NCBI RefSeq assembly: GCF_049306965.1
Contig: NC_133182.1
Span: forward strand, 39,607,001 to 39,671,000
Direction: 5' to 3'
DNA length: 64,000 nucleotides
Origin: Danio rerio
Taxonomy: Eukaryota > Chordata > Actinopteri > Cypriniformes > Danionidae
The translations under genes and the position numbers were made by a program. Under the pieces are notes generated by a model. The model searched no databases. It was not told the DNA's origin and was given only the letters and a program-made list of their open reading frames with translations. Of the stretch, positions 40,143 to 55,703 are shown piece by piece; positions within the stretch are counted from its first letter, which is position 1; every line of letters begins with the position of its first letter.

Positions 40143-40619
40143 ATGATGACTCTGCGACGATCAAGAAGGACCAGGACTCTCCCTGGACACCTCAGGGACT
40201 TCTTGCTGGAGCGCACCATGTCGGACACCTCCGTGGAGCAGCGACACCTGCGGAACGCGGCTGTCCTTCCTGCCCTCCGTCCTGCAGCTTCCGTCTCCCC
40301 AGTGGGTGAGTGTCCACAGGAGGAGCCCCTCTCCATCCACGGTAGGAGTGTGCAGGAATTTCAGACCGTCTACCACAGTGTGATGGACTCCCCCGTGAGG
40401 AAGCGTGCAGGTCGGTACACTCTTCAGCACGGACTGGAGGTAAAGCAGCGGCTGTGGGAGAAGCTGGACCGGCCTGCACTGCTGGAGACCGAGCTGCCTG
40501 ACGGGCGTGTGGTCATCACAGAGGTCAGATCCAGGTCCAGTGTCCCCCCTCACATCGTGGTGGACATCAGCAAGGAGCCGCTGCCCAAGGAGCCGCCGAG
40601 GAAGAAGCCCAGGCACTGA
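40143..40619 (+). CDS. Array gene, 158-codon ORF (U5)
   Basis: Same protein; keeps CCG in the PPRKK codons, the last unit to do so. Confidence 0.6.
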   Translation: MMTLRRSRRTRTLPGHLRDFLLERTMSDTSVEQRHLRNAAVLPALRPAASVSPVGECPQEEPLSIHGRSVQEFQTVYHSVMDSPVRKRAGRYTLQHGLEVKQRLWEKLDRPALLETELPDGRVVITEVRSRSSVPPHIVVDISKEPLPKEPPRKKPRH

Positions 40620-41085
40620 GCCATCCTAGTGCCAGATGGAGGATCATGGGCACGTATGTACATACTGTATATATTGTATATAGTTACAGAATAAGTTTGC
40701 AATACATCAAATTTCACTTTTCATTCAACCTTTTATCACATTGCTGGATGTTTTGGTGATTGTCGGTGCTGTGGCTATGTAGGTTGACATGCGTTTAGGC
40801 GGTTTCTTGCGTGTTGCTGGTCTTCTCTGAGTGGTTTTGGCACAATAGTGGTTGTTGTTAGGGTTGTCAGTGTTAGTTGTTGGGTTAGGGTAGGTTAGGG
40901 TCCCTCACACGGTTTGCAGCTTGACGTGCTGTGAGGGCTTGTGTGCATCAGTGAAGCTGAGAGCTACGCCACTGGTACTTCACAGCTACCGGTAGGGTCA
41001 CCCATAGTGGACAGGTCTCAGCTGAGATGCCCGACCAAGACAAACCACCTGATTCTGAACACCAGAAGAAAATAAGCCTGATGCT

Positions 41086-41501
<416 letters not shown>

Positions 41502-43298
41502 TGAAAAGTGTAGCCCCCCCATAACCCCCAACCAAAAAAAAAAAAAATTAAATTAAAAGTTTTTGGAAAAAACACTTTTCAGTGCTTTGAATGGGTGGAT
41601 CTTCTTTTTTATCAAAACACATAAATAAAATCAATTGATTATTTCAGCAAACATGTAATACTTAAGGCCCTGGGGTAAAATAAAGATAAGGGACCACTTA
41701 AAAATATTATTGGTTATCCTGAAATGAATGAATACAAGTTATTGTGAAATTCTGTGTTTAATGTTACAAAATTGACTCAGAAATTACCACCGAAAGAAGA
41801 TTTCAAGTCATTATTGAGATAAATGTGATAAGAAGTAATCAATTAAACATTTACTGAAAATAGTCTACAATATCAAGAAACTGATACAAATTTAAATGGC
41901 ACAAAAGTGTGAAAATGATGGCAAAATTATTTTGTGCATGTGAATTATCCCTTTTTTTCAAATAATAATGTTTATTGTACTTTATTGCATTTTAATATGA
42001 AAAAATATATAATTTTTTAAAAATGAAATAATCCTCAAAATAAGAATCTAAATCTTTCAGTAGGTGGTAGTAGTGTCTAATGAGTGAGATGATTTGGTCA
42101 AACAACTGAATCATTCAACAAAGAAGTAAAGCGCTCTCTGGACTATTTAAAACACGGATTCATTCACAAAGTATAAAGTATATCTTTTGTGGTTATTAAG
42201 GTCAAATTTAATGCAATTCTCAGTAAGTTTTGAATAAATAAAAAAGTAAATTTGACCTAATTTACGACATGAATTTCTATAATCTCTGAGTAACCATGAG
42301 CATAAGATTAAACTGAGTTCAGAGTTTAATTAAAGAATTATTATTGACCTAGAGATTACTAATACTATATTACTACTACTACTATTAGTGAGGTGCGAGG
42401 CCAGACATTTTAAAATAAGTGGACCTTAGTGAAATAGGGTTGGGCCTTAGTGCCTACTCTTAAACTCATTGTATAATAACTAGTTTCTTATATTTATGAT
42501 CTCTGATAGTAACTGATTTAACGAGTGACAATTTTTACTATCCAATCCTCATTTCTAAATAAATTTATTGCAAAAACGTGCAAAGAATCTGAAATCATTT
42601 ACTTTGAGGCCAATAGAAAAGTGACATTGCTATTCAGCTATAAATATATAAATATAAGCATTTTTAAAATGATTCTGGCACTAAATTTGTTTTCTCTTTA
42701 TCAAGCTAGAAAAAACAACACAATGGCAAGATGAAAACATAAACTACAATAGGTGTTTATTTGCTTTATAACAGGCTGTGATAAACTGATTGGCAATTCA
42801 ATTATTGGCAACTATTGCAGTAACAGTGATCCACACAGTGGCCATTAGCTAGCATTAGTAATTTATTATTACTACTAATAAATACATAAGTAAAACATTT
42901 CTTGACTTCATGAATTTTTGCTGCATTAATCACCCCTATAGAAAACACTTTGCACAATAAAAATGCTGAATCATTCTCTCCCAGTAGCGCACAGGAGGGG
43001 GACTTTAAATTTGACCTAGTTTGTTTATAGTGAATGACATTTGGTGTTTTATAATTATTGCAATACATATTATAAATGCAGTTTTCAGGGTCAAGCAGTC
43101 AGATTTACTGTTGTGTTAAAAACAACTAGAACTGGAAATGGATTAGAATAGATTTAATACACACCAGACTCCTCTCTAATGAAATAAAAACTTTCTCAAT
43201 GAATTTCTCCAGATGTAGATGCCCAAAGTCATCTTCCTGCTGCATGTTTATTCTTGAGGCATTCATCAGTACAGTAACATGAATGCTCTTGTGCGCAG

Positions 43299-44686
43299 GA
43301 AGAAGTTCCTCAGACAGGAAGTGAAGAGCAGTACTTTGGGAAGCCCTGCTGCTGCGCTTCTAGAGCACTTGCAGTCCAGATACTGGATCTCTGCTCACCT
43401 GCAGTCGACTCAACACTGATGCAGCACCAGGTGGGTCCTCCTTCACTGTCACTCTGTGCTGTTGACAAACGAAAGCTTTTGGTTACCTTGGATTGAGCCT
43501 GTTTCACACACTACATGGCATTAATTGAAATATGAAGTCAAAATTATTAGCCCTCCATAAATTTCTTTTCTTTTTCAAATGATGTTTATTAGAAGAAGGA
43601 ATTTTTCACAGTATTTCCTTGTTTTTTTTTTCTAGGTAAAAAACAAAAAACAAAAACCTTTGGATCAATATTATTAGTTTTCTAAAGCAATATTGTTTTC
43701 GATTGTCTAATTACCCTAACTTGCCCAGTTAACCTAATTAACCTAGTAAAGCCTTTAATTGGCACTTTAATCAGAAATTTTGGTCCATATTGACATGATA
43801 GCATCACGAAAGCAGTTGCTGCAGATTTGTCGGCTGCACATCCATGATGCGAATCTCCCGTTCCACCACATCTCAAACGTGCTCTATTGGATTGAGATCT
43901 GGTGACTCTGGAGGCCATTTGAGTACAGTGAACTCATTGTCATGTTCTGACATATTTCCAGTCTTAGATGATTCGCACTTCATGACATGGCATGTTATCC
44001 TGAAAGTTGGCATCAGAAGATGGGTACACTGTGGTCATAAAAGGATGGTCATGGTCAGCAACAATATTCAGGTAGGCTGAGGTGTCAACAAGCTGTTTGT
44101 CCCTTCAGGCTAAGAATAATGAATAATGCTGCCCTGAAGATAAGCAAGTTTCTCTAACATGACGAATGTGTTCCTTCAAGTAATGATCCTGCTGTTTCTG
44201 TCATCCAGCATGTTTTAGTATGAAGTGAGATCCAGAAGTAGATTCAGTTGTTTTGTCATTGCAGATTGTGGAGGAAGCTCCTACGTGAAGCTTAAGCTTG
44301 ATCCAGAATGGCTGGCCATCCTGAAACGACCTTCAAAAGCCATCCCACACTTTCTGGAACCCTCCGCTGGACAACAGACTACACAGCAGAGACAAAATAC
44401 ATTACAATGATCACAGCGGTTCATTTTCTGATAGCTTGCTGATACCATATTCATTTCCATTTCTAAGTATTTCAGCATCCTGTTCCTCTGCTTCTTTCAG
44501 GTGGGACTTCAGTCCATCTACATCCTGCTGGGCAAAGCGGACAGACTTACAGGGAGGAGTTTATTCAGCCTTCTTTGATGACTAGAATATTTAGAAGAAC
44601 TGGATTTGTCGGAATTAAAATTTAAGACAATATAAATGACTTTATCCTCACTTTTGTTCAATTTCTAGTGTACTTGTTAAATAAAA
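43299..44686 (+). pseudogene. dbr1 gene fragment (U5)
   Basis: Exon A at 43299 with GTGCGCAG at the acceptor, as in U1, U2 and U6; IVEEAP exon at 44265. Confidence 0.85.
43776..44096 (-). mobile_element. Tc1-like transposase remnant (U5)
   Basis: Lacks 3 bp (ATCCTGAAAG for ATCCTGCTGAAAG), which removes one Q of the QQD motif in frame. Confidence 0.9.
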
Positions 44687-45207
44687 CTTTTAATTTCACA
44701 ATGTTCTTTGACAAAAAACTCACTTTAAGTTATTCAACATTGTAATATGATGTTACAAAAGCTTTTTATCTCAGATAAATTCTGCTATTTGAATGTGTTT
44801 AACATCAAATAAAAAAGTACTCAAATGGTAAAAAAATTGATAATAGTAATAATAGTAATAACAATAACAATAATAATAATAATAATAATAATAGTAATAA
44901 TAAAATAATAATAACAATAATAATAATAGTAATAGTAATAATAACAATAATAATATTAATAATAATAATAATAGGACTGTTTTTGCTGTGCTTTGGAGTA
45001 AATGCAGGTTTGGTGAGCAGAAGAGACTTAAATGAAGAAGAAACTTAATAAGAGTTAGCTTAATAGATAGTGTTTTTTTCCCTATAAAAAATTATTGTGT
45101 TAAAATCAAAGATATTTTAATTATTTTAGATGTTGTAAATTTCTTTGTTAGTCACTATTTTATCATTTATTTTGTAAAGTACTGTTAACATTTTAAAAAA
45201 TTATATA

Positions 45208-45676
45208 CAATTGAAGTCAGAAGTATTAGCCCCCCTGTTAATTTTTTTCAACACATTTCTAAACATAATAGTTTTAATAATTAATTACTAATAACTTATT
45301 TATTTTATCTTTGCCATGATGACAATAAAGAATATATTTCTGGATATTTTTCAAGACACTTCTGTACAGCTTAAAATGACATTTAAAGGCTTAACTAGGT
45401 TAATTAGGCTAACTAGGCAGGTTAGGGTAATTATGCAAGTCATTGTATAAAGATGGTTTGTTAAAAGGGGCTGGTTAAATTGCTTAAAGGGGCTAATAAT
45501 TTTGACCTTAAAATGGTTTATAAACATTTAAAAACTGCTTTTATTCTAGCCAAAATAAAACAAATAAGACTTTCACCAAAAGAAAAAATATTATCAGACA
45601 TACTGTGGAAATTTCCTTGCTCTGTTAAACATCATTTGGCAAATATTTAAAAGAGAAAAAAAATCAAAGGTGGGCT
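45208..45676 (+). mobile_element. Short non-autonomous DNA element (U5)
   Basis: As in U2. Confidence 0.8.
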
Positions 45677-46098
45677 ATATATATATTATTTTGTTCATTT
45701 ATTTATTTATGACTTTTGCTTGAAATAACAAGATAGTATCAAGTTTTTAGACATGGTCCTGTCTTTAGAGGTGTCAAGATGTTAATTTACCGACCTTGAT
45801 TTTCAGTCAGCATTATTGTTTATGACAGTTGCCATTTTCTTAAAAATACTCTAAAAAAAAGACATTATTTTTTATTTAAAATTTAGAAAAAAATGTTATC
45901 AGACCTTTATAGAATAACATGCTTATTAACATTTTACTTAAATCCAGACAAACAGACTCATTGGTCTCTTATTTTTTCCGCCACTACTGTATTTAGTTGG
46001 GATTGTTATAAATAAAGTATATTCATTGTTATCAGCAAATAAATAAATGTATATAAAATATATATAAATAAATAAATAAATATAAATAAATATGCATA

Positions 46099-46175
<77 letters not shown>

Positions 46176-46408
46176 AATAAATAAATGTATATAAAATATA
46201 TAAATAAATAAATGTATATAAAATAAATTAATAAATAAATAAATAAATATGCAAATAAATTAATAAATAAATAAATGTATATAAAATGTATATAAATTTA
46301 CACAAATGTTGCGGGGGAAAGTAAAAGTTTATTTCCCTCTTCAAATGTTTATTTATTTCTTGAACATAGTTCCGGATTTACTTTTCCTCAAGTCAACATG
46401 CTAATGAG

Positions 46409-47503
46409 CAGGGCTGCTGCTGGCCAGAAGGGTGCCCTATGCAAAATTTTACTGTGGTGCCCCCACAGAGGAACAAAATCACACAAACAAAACACATTCC
46501 TAATTTCAAACATGTACAAAAGGTAAGGAATAAAGCCCTCTCTGTACCTGTAGAGATTGACGGTCCTCAGTGCTGCATTCTGTCTGTACCTGTGCAGCTG
46601 CTGGTGTCTCTGGAGCAGTGCTGGATCAGTCCGCCTCATCTTCTTTTGTAACAAATTTTGGCATTGACCTCCATGTACAATACAGAAGAAATTAGTCATT
46701 TAAAGAAAAACTCATGACATACTATTAAAACAATAGGCAGGTCAAGCACTTCATAATGTTTACAAACTACAATCAAAATGTGGATTTAATCTGCACTGTA
46801 ATCTATGGTGACAAAAGCTGACCCTTTCTTTCAGTATAAATCAAAGACAAGTGTGTTTTTAAGAATTAATTAGTGTATTTTTGAACAAAAACTTTAACAT
46901 TCGGAAAAAAATTATTATTATTATTGATTATTATTGCAATAAAAATGGTTTCTGGCATGTGGCTTACAGTAATTTGACTCATTTATATTATTGATCTTTT
47001 AGAAATGACAGAATATTCGTCAGTTTTGTTATTTTATACTGTATTGCACAAAAAGACTAAAGAGACTTTATTGTCATTGCAGCGATACAAGCAACAACAG
47101 CAGCAATAAGAAATGTAGAAACAGACAAAACAATAAGTAATGATAACTGCAGTTTGCAAAGAATGATATATAATATATAATTATATAACACAATAACTAT
47201 GATAAATAAAAGATACAGTGGAATAATTGTGTATGTAGCTGGTGTGCAAACAGAATTGTAAAGTAATGCACGAGTTAATAACAATAATTGAGTTTGTGTA
47301 ATTATCAGCAACATGGGGAAGAGGGGCAAACGTGAAAAGTCATGGAGCATGTCCCGTCTAAAGCACAATGCAGTTGTGGCAAAGTTTAAACGTTAGCTAG
47401 CCTCACTAATTCACTTGTTATTACCTGAAAGTGATGCACACGATTCATCTTGTACTTTCTTCCTCTTCTCGGCTCCAGACCACTGTTGTCTTTTCCTGGG
47501 CAT
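46409..47503 (-). mobile_element. hAT-like remnant (U5)
   Basis: First transposase exon with start codon at 47503; an extra A lies in the A-tract upstream, near 47601-47611. Confidence 0.65.
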
Positions 47504-48270
47504 AGAGCTGCAACTTACATCAATTATATTCATATGCTGCTATCAGCCGCAGATAAGTGGACAGGGGCGCGCCGCGCGCACATAGCTATGCGCGTGCACG
47601 GAAAAAAAAAACGTCACGTTTGATTATGAGTCCGTCAAATAATTTTAAAATCTTATAAAATGTATTTAACAACCTATTATCAATTATTATTTACCTGCCC
47701 GCACTACTTAATTATTTATTAATGCAGGAATATGAGGATTTTTATTTATTTACTCATTTATTATTTATTATTTTATTTATGCAGGCATTTATGGATTTAT
47801 TTACTCATTTATTTTTATATTTGCGTATTTATTTGTTGTTTTTGCAGGTTTTGTCCTCCATACCATCGTGCTTTGAGAGCATAATGTCTGCTGATGTCTC
47901 ATTTAGTTCCTGTTTTCCAATTATGTAAAGCAAATGGCAAATATCTTAAAGTTTTATTGGCTAAAGGAGATGTCATGTGGCATTGCTAAGATTTTACTTT
48001 ATTGGTTTAATATTATTAATGTTTTTTTTTTCTGACGTGAACTGAAACGTGTGACGATTTTCAAGTTCAAAAGTAAAACTATCCTAAATAGGAAAAACGG
48101 GGAAAATATTTATTTATTTAGGTTTATGGGCCCTCTATTAATATGCCTAACAATTATTAAAGAATTTTCTGTATTTAATAACAAAGATTGTACAAACATA
48201 CAGCTTGTGCTGCTCTAATTGACTGAACGCTTAAATCAATTGTTTACATTTAAATGACCCTCGTCATTCT

Positions 48271-48284
48271 GTCACCGCGGCAAC
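48271..48284 (+). promoter_or_regulatory. RFX X-box (U6)
   Basis: Unchanged 14-mer, same spacing to the ORF. Confidence 0.6.
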
Positions 48285-48380
48285 CTGAGTTGGTTTACAA
48301 AGTCATCAACCCTGATCAGCGCTACTAAACTCTGAACTAATCTCCTGTCGACTGACTTACATCAATTTGAGAAGTTGTTC

Positions 48381-48857
48381 ATGATGACTCTGCGACGATC
48401 AAGAAGGACCAGGACTCTCCCTGGACACCTCAGGGACTTCTTGCTGGAGCGCACCATGTCGGACACCTCCGTGGAGCAGCGACACCTGCGGAACGCGGCT
48501 GTCCTTCCTGCCCTCCGTCCTGCAGCTTCCGTCTCCCCAGTGGGTGAGTGTCCACAGGAGGAGCCCCTCTCCATCCACGGTAGGAGTGTGCAGGAATTTC
48601 AGACCGTCTACCACAGTGTGATGGACTCCCCCGTGAGGAAGCGTGCAGGTCGGTACACTCTTCAGCACGGACTGGAGGTAAAGCAGCGGCTGTGGGAGAA
48701 GCTGGACCGGCCTGCACTGCTGGAGACCGAGCTGCCTGACGGGCGTGTGGTCATCACAGAGGTCAGATCCAGGTCCAGTGTCCCCCCTCACATCGTGGTG
48801 GACATCAGCAAGGAGCCGCTGCCCAAGGAGCCCCCGAGGAAGAAGCCCAGGCACTGA
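48381..48857 (+). CDS. Array gene, 158-codon ORF (U6)
   Basis: Same protein. It has CCC in PPRKK like U1 and U7, but GGG in LPDGRV like U2-U5 and U7. Confidence 0.6.
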   Translation: MMTLRRSRRTRTLPGHLRDFLLERTMSDTSVEQRHLRNAAVLPALRPAASVSPVGECPQEEPLSIHGRSVQEFQTVYHSVMDSPVRKRAGRYTLQHGLEVKQRLWEKLDRPALLETELPDGRVVITEVRSRSSVPPHIVVDISKEPLPKEPPRKKPRH

Positions 48858-49326
48858 GCCATCCTAGTGCCAGATGGAGGATCATGGGCACGTATGTACA
48901 TACTGTATATATTGTATATAGTTACAGAATAAGTTTGCAATACATCAAATTTCACTTTTCATTCAACCTTTTATCACATTGCTGGATGTTTTGGTGATTG
49001 TCGGTGCTGTGGCTACGTAGGTTGACATGCGTTTAGGCGGTTTCTTGCGTGTTGCTGGTCTTCTCTGAGTGGTTTTGGCACAATAGTGGTTGTTGTTAGG
49101 GTTGTCAGTGTTAGTTGTTGGGTTAGGGTAGGTTAGGGTCCCTCACACGGTTTGCAGCTTGACGTGCTGTGAGGGCTTGTGTGCATCAGTGAAGCTGAGA
49201 GCTACGCCACTGGTACTTCACAGCTACCGGTAGGGTCACCCATAGTGGACAGGTCTCAGCTGAGATGCCCGACCAAGACAAACCACCTGATTCTGAACAC
49301 CAGAAGAAAATAAGCCTGATGCTTAT

Positions 49327-49327
49327 T

Positions 49328-49420
<93 letters not shown>

Positions 49421-49439
49421 AAATAAAATTACAATTTAT

Positions 49440-49529
<90 letters not shown>

Positions 49530-49595
49530 TATTCATATTATATAATATAAATTATATATATATATACAATAAATAAAAAATAAAATGACAATATT

Positions 49596-49690
<95 letters not shown>

Positions 49691-49691
49691 T
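49327..49691. repeat. Compound A/TA/CA/TA tract (U6)
   Basis: The leading A-tract is only about 15 bp and the (CA)n run is the longest seen in the array. Confidence 0.9.
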
Positions 49692-51488
49692 GAAAAGTGT
49701 AGCCCCCCCCATAACCCCCAACCAAAAAAAAAAAAAATTAAATTAAAAGTTTTTGGAAAAAACACTTTTCAGTGCTTTGAAATGGGTGGATCTTCTTTTT
49801 TATCAAAACACATAAATAAAATCAATTGATTATTTCAGCAAACATGTAATACTTAAGGCCCTGGGGTAAAATAAAGATAAGGGACCACTTAAAAATATTA
49901 TTGGTTATCCTGAAATGAATGAATACAAGTTATTGTGAAATTCTGTGTTTAATGTTACAAAATTGACTCAGAAATTACCACCGAAAGAAGATTTCAAGTC
50001 ATTATTGAGATAAATGTGATAAGAAGTAATCAATTAAACATTTACTGAAAATAGTCTACAATATCAAGAAACTGATACAAATTTAAATGGCACAAAAGTG
50101 TGAAAATGATGGCAAAATTATTTTGTGCATGTGAATTATCCCTTTTTTTCAAATAATAATGTTTATTGTACTTTATTGCATTTTAATATGAAAAAATATA
50201 TAATTTTTTAAAATGAAATAATCCTCAAAATAAGAATCTAAATCTTTCAGTAGGTGGTAGTAGTGTCTAATGAGTGAGATGATTTGGTCAAACAACTGAA
50301 TCATTCAACAAAGAAGTAAAGCGCTCTCTGGACTATTTAAAACACGGATTCATTCACAAAGTATAAAGTATATCTTTTGTGGTTATTAAGGTCAAATTTA
50401 ATGCAATTCTCAGTAAGTTTTGAATAAATAAAAAAGTAAATTTGACCTAATTTACGACATGAATTTCTATAATCTCTGAGTAACCATGAGCATAAGATTA
50501 AACTGAGTTCAGAGTTTAATTAAAGAATTATTATTGACCTAGAGATTACTAATACTATATTACTACTACTACTATTAGTGAGGTGCGAGGCCAGACATTT
50601 TAAAATAAGTGGACCTTAGTGAAATAGGGTTGGGCCTTAGTGCCTACTCTTAAACTCATTGTATAATAACTAGTTTCTTATATTTATGATCTCTGATAGT
50701 AACTGATTTAACGAGTGACAATTTTTACTATCCAATCCTCATTTCTAAATAAATTTATTGCAAAAACGTGCAAAGAATCTGAAATCATTTACTTTGAGGC
50801 CAATAGAAAAGTGACATTGCTATTCAGCTATAAATATATAAATATAAGCATTTTTAAAATGATTCTGGCACTAAATTTGTTTTCTCTTTATCAAGCTAGA
50901 AAAAACAACACAATGGCAAGATGAAAACATAAACTACAATAGGTGTTTATTTGCTTTATAACAGGCTGTGATAAACTGATTGGCAATTCAATTATTGGCA
51001 ACTATTGCAGTAACAGTGATCCACACAGTGGCCATTAGCTAGCATTAGTAATTTATTATTACTACTAATAAATACATAAGTAAAACATTTCTTGACTTCA
51101 TGAATTTTTGCTGCATTAATCACCCCTATAGAAAACACTTTGCACAATAAAAATGCTGAATCATTCTCTCCCAGTAGCGCACAGGAGGGGGACTTTAAAT
51201 TTGACCTAGTTTGTTTATAGTGAATGACATTTGGTGTTTTATAATTATTGCAATACATATTATAAATGCAGTTTTCAGGGTCAAGCAGTCAGATTTACTG
51301 TTGTGTTAAAAACAACTAGAACTGGAAATGGATTAGAATAGATTTAATACACACCAGACTCCTCTCTAATGAAATAAAAACTTTCTCAATGAATTTCTCC
51401 AGATGTAGATGCCCAAAGTCATCTTCCTGCTGCATGTTTATTCTTGAGGCATTCATCAGTACAGTAACATGAATGCTCTTGTGCGCAG

Positions 51489-52876
51489 GAAGAAGTTCCT
51501 CAGACAGGAAGTGAAGAGCAGTACTTTGGGAAGCCCTGCTGCTGCGCTTCTAGAGCACTTGCAGTCCAGATACTGGATCTCTGCTCACCTGCAGTCGACT
51601 CAACACTGATGCAGCACCAGGTGGGTCCTCCTTCACTGTCACTCTGTGCTGTTGACAAACGAAAGCTTTTGGTTACCTTGGATTGAGCCTGTTTCACACA
51701 CTACATGGCATTAATTGAAATATGAAGTCAAAATTATTAGCCCTCCATAAATTTCTTTTCTTTTTCAAATGATGTTTATTAGAAGAAGGAATTTTTCACA
51801 GTATTTCCTTGTTTTTTTTTTCTAGGTAAAAAACAAAAAACAAAAACCTTTGGATCAATATTATTAGTTTTCTAAAGCAATATTGTTTTCGATTGTCTAA
51901 TTACCCTAACTTGCCCAGTTAACCTAATTAACCTAGTAAAGCCTTTAATTGGCACTTTAATCAGAAATTTTGGTCCATATTGACATGATAGCATCACGAA
52001 AGCAGTTGCTGCAGATTTGTCGGCTGCACATCCATGATGCGAATCTCCCGTTCCACCACATCTCAAACGTGCTCTATTGGATTGAGATCTGGTGACTCTG
52101 GAGGCCATTTGAGTACAGTGAACTCATTGTCATGTTCTGACATATTTCCAGTCTTAGATGATTCGCACTTCATGACATGGCATGTTATCCTGAAAGTTGG
52201 CATCAGAAGATGGGTACACTGTGGTCATAAAAGGATGGTCATGGTCAGCAACAATATTCAGGTAGGCTGAGGTGTCAACAAGCTGTTTGTCCCTTCAGGC
52301 TAAGAATAATGAATAATGCTGCCCTGAAGATAAGCAAGTTTCTCTAACATGACGAATGTGTTCCTTCAAGTAATGATCCTGCTGTTTCTGTCATCCAGCA
52401 TGTTTTAGTATGAAGTGAGATCCAGAAGTAGATTCAGTTGTTTTGTCATTGCAGATTGTGGAGGAAGCTCCTACGTGAAGCTTAAGCTTGATCCAGAATG
52501 GCTGGCCATCCTGAAACGACCTTCAAAAGCCATCCCACACTTTCTGGAACCCTCCGCTGGACAACAGACTACACAGCAGAGACAAAATACATTACAATGA
52601 TCACAGCGGTTCATTTTCTGATAGCTTGCTGATACCATATTCATTTCCATTTCTAAGTATTTCAGCATCCTGTTCCTCTGCTTCTTTCAGGTGGGACTTC
52701 AGTCCATCTACATCCTGCTGGGCAAAGCGGACAGACTTACAGGGAGGAGTTTATTCAGCCTTCTTTGATGACTAGAATATTTAGAAGAACTGGATTTGTC
52801 GGAATTAAAATTTAAGACAATATAAATGACTTTATCCTCACTTTTGTTCAATTTCTAGTGTACTTGTTAAATAAAA
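51489..52876 (+). pseudogene. dbr1 gene fragment (U6)
   Basis: Exon A at 51489, IVEEAP exon at 52455. This is the last copy; U7 stops before reaching it. Confidence 0.85.
51966..52286 (-). mobile_element. Tc1-like transposase remnant (U6)
   Basis: Carries the same 3-bp loss as U5. Confidence 0.9.
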
Positions 52877-53395
52877 CTTTTAATTTCACAATGTTCTTTG
52901 ACAAAAAACTCACTTTAAGTTATTCAACATTGTAATATGATGTTACAAAAGCTTTTTATCTCAGATAAATTCTGCTATTTGAATGTGTTTAACATCAAAT
53001 AAAAAAGTACTCAAATGGTAAAAAAATTGATAATAGTAATAATAGTAATAACAATAACAATAATAATAATAATAATAATAGTAATAATAAAATAATAATA
53101 ACAATAATAATAATAGTAATAGTAATAATAACAATATTAATATTAATAATAATAATAATAGGACTGTTTTTGCTGTGCTTTGGAGTAAATGCAGGTTTGG
53201 TGAGCAGAAGAGACTTAAATGAAGAAGAAACTTAATAAGAGTTAGCTTAATAGATAGTGTTTTTTTTCCCTATAAAAAATTATTGTGTTAAAATCAAAGA
53301 TATTTTAATTATTTTAGATGTTGTAAATTTCTTTGTTAGTCACTATTTTATCATTTATTTTGTAAAGTACTGTTAACATTTTAAAAAATTATATA

Positions 53396-53864
53396 CAATT
53401 GAAGTCAGAAGTATTAGCCCCCCTGTTAATTTTTTTCAACACATTTCTAAACATAATAGTTTTAATAATTAATTACTAATAACTTATTTATTTTATCTTT
53501 GCCATGATGACAATAAAGAATATATTTCTGGATATTTTTCAAGACACTTCTGTACAGCTTAAAATGACATTTAAAGGCTTAACTAGGTTAATTAGGCTAA
53601 CTAGGCAGGTTAGGGTAATTATGCAAGTCATTGTATAAAGATGGTTTGTTAAAAGGGGCTGGTTAAATTGCTTAAAGGGGCTAATAATTTTGACCTTAAA
53701 ATGGTTTATAAACATTTAAAAACTGCTTTTATTCTAGCCAAAATAAAACAAATAAGACTTTCACCAAAAGAAAAAATATTATCAGACATACTGTGGAAAT
53801 TTCCTTGCTCTGTTAAACATCATTTGGCAAATATTTAAAAGAGAAAAAAAATCAAAGGTGGGCT
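53396..53864 (+). mobile_element. Short non-autonomous DNA element (U6)
   Basis: As in U2. The (AAT)n tract before it has a private AATATTAATATT change. Confidence 0.8.
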
Positions 53865-54286
53865 ATATATATATTATTTTGTTCATTTATTTATTTATGA
53901 CTTTTGCTTGAAATAACAAGATAGTATCAAGTTTTTAGACATGGTCCTGTCTTTAGAGGTGTCAAGATGTTAATTTACCGACCTTGATTTTCAGTCAGCA
54001 TTATTGTTTATGACAGTTGCCATTTTCTTAAAAATACTCTAAAAAAAAGACATTATTTTTTATTTAAAATTTAGAAAAAAATGTTATCAGACCTTTATAG
54101 AATAACATGCTTATTAACATTTTACTTAAATCCAGACAAACAGACTCATTGGTCTCTTATTTTTTCCGCCACTACTGTATTTAGTTGGGATTGTTATAAA
54201 TAAAGTATATTCATTGTTATCAGCAAATAAATAAATGTATATAAAATATATATAAATAAATAAATAAATATAAATAAATATGCATA

Positions 54287-54375
<89 letters not shown>

Positions 54376-54608
54376 AATAAATAAATGTATATAAAATATA
54401 TAAATAAATAAATGTATATAAAATAAATTAATAAATAAATAAATAAATATGCAAATAAATTAATAAATAAATAAATGTATATAAAATGTATATAAATTTA
54501 CACAAATGTTGCGGGGGAAAGTAAAAGTTTATTTCCCTCTTCAAATGTTTATTTATTTCTTGAACATAGTTCCGGATTTACTTTTCCTCAAGTCAACATG
54601 CTAATGAG

Positions 54609-55703
54609 CAGGGCTGCTGCTGGCCAGAAGGGTGCCCTATGCAAAATTTTACTGTGGTGCCCCCACAGAGGAACAAAATCACACAAACAAAACACATTCC
54701 TAATTTCAAACATGTACAAAAGGTAAGGAATAAAGCCCTCTCTGTACCTGTAGAGATTGACGGTCCTCAGTGCTGCATTCTGTCTGTACCTGTGCAGCTG
54801 CTGGTGTCTCTGGAGCAGTGCTGGATCAGGCCGCCTCATCTTCTTTTGTAACAAATTTTGGCATTGACCTCCATGTACAATACAGAAGAAATTAGTCATT
54901 TAAAGAAAAACTCATGACATACTATTAAAACAATAGGCAGGTCAAGCACTTCATAATGTTTACAAACTACAATCAAAATGTGGATTTAATCTGCACTGTA
55001 ATCTATGGTGACAAAAGCTGACCCTTTCTTTCAGTATAAATCAAAGACAAGTGTGTTTTTAAGAATTAATTAGTGTATTTTTGAACAAAAACTTTAACAT
55101 TCGGAAAAAATTTATTATTATTATTGATTATTATTGCAATAAAAATGGTTTCTGGCATGTGGCTTACAGTAATTTGACTCATTTATATTATTGATCTTTT
55201 AGAAATGACAGAATATTCGTCAGTTTTGTTATTTTATACTGTATTGCACAAAAAGACTAAAGAGACTTTATTGTCATTGCAGCGATACAAGCAACAACAG
55301 CAGCAATAAGAAATGTAGAAACAGACAAAACAATAAGTAATGATAACTGCAGTTTGCAAAGAATGATATATAATATATAATTATATAACACAATAACTAT
55401 GATAAATAAAAGATACAGTGGAATAATTGTGTATGTAGCTGGTGTGCAAACAGAATTGTAAAGTAATGCACGAGTTAATAACAATAATTGAGTTTGTGTA
55501 ATTATCAGCAACATGGGGAAGAGGGGCAAACGTGAAAAGTCATGGAGCATGTCCCGTCTAAAGCACAATGCAGTTGTGGCAAAGTTTAAACGTTAGCTAG
55601 CCTCACTAATTCACTTGTTATTACCTGAAAGTGATGCACACGATTCATCTTGTACTTTCTTCCTCTTCTCGGCTCCAGACCACTGTTGTCTTTTCCTGGG
55701 CAT
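54609..55703 (-). mobile_element. hAT-like remnant (U6)
   Basis: First transposase exon with start codon at 55703; edge-type ATCAGGCC shared with U1. Confidence 0.65.
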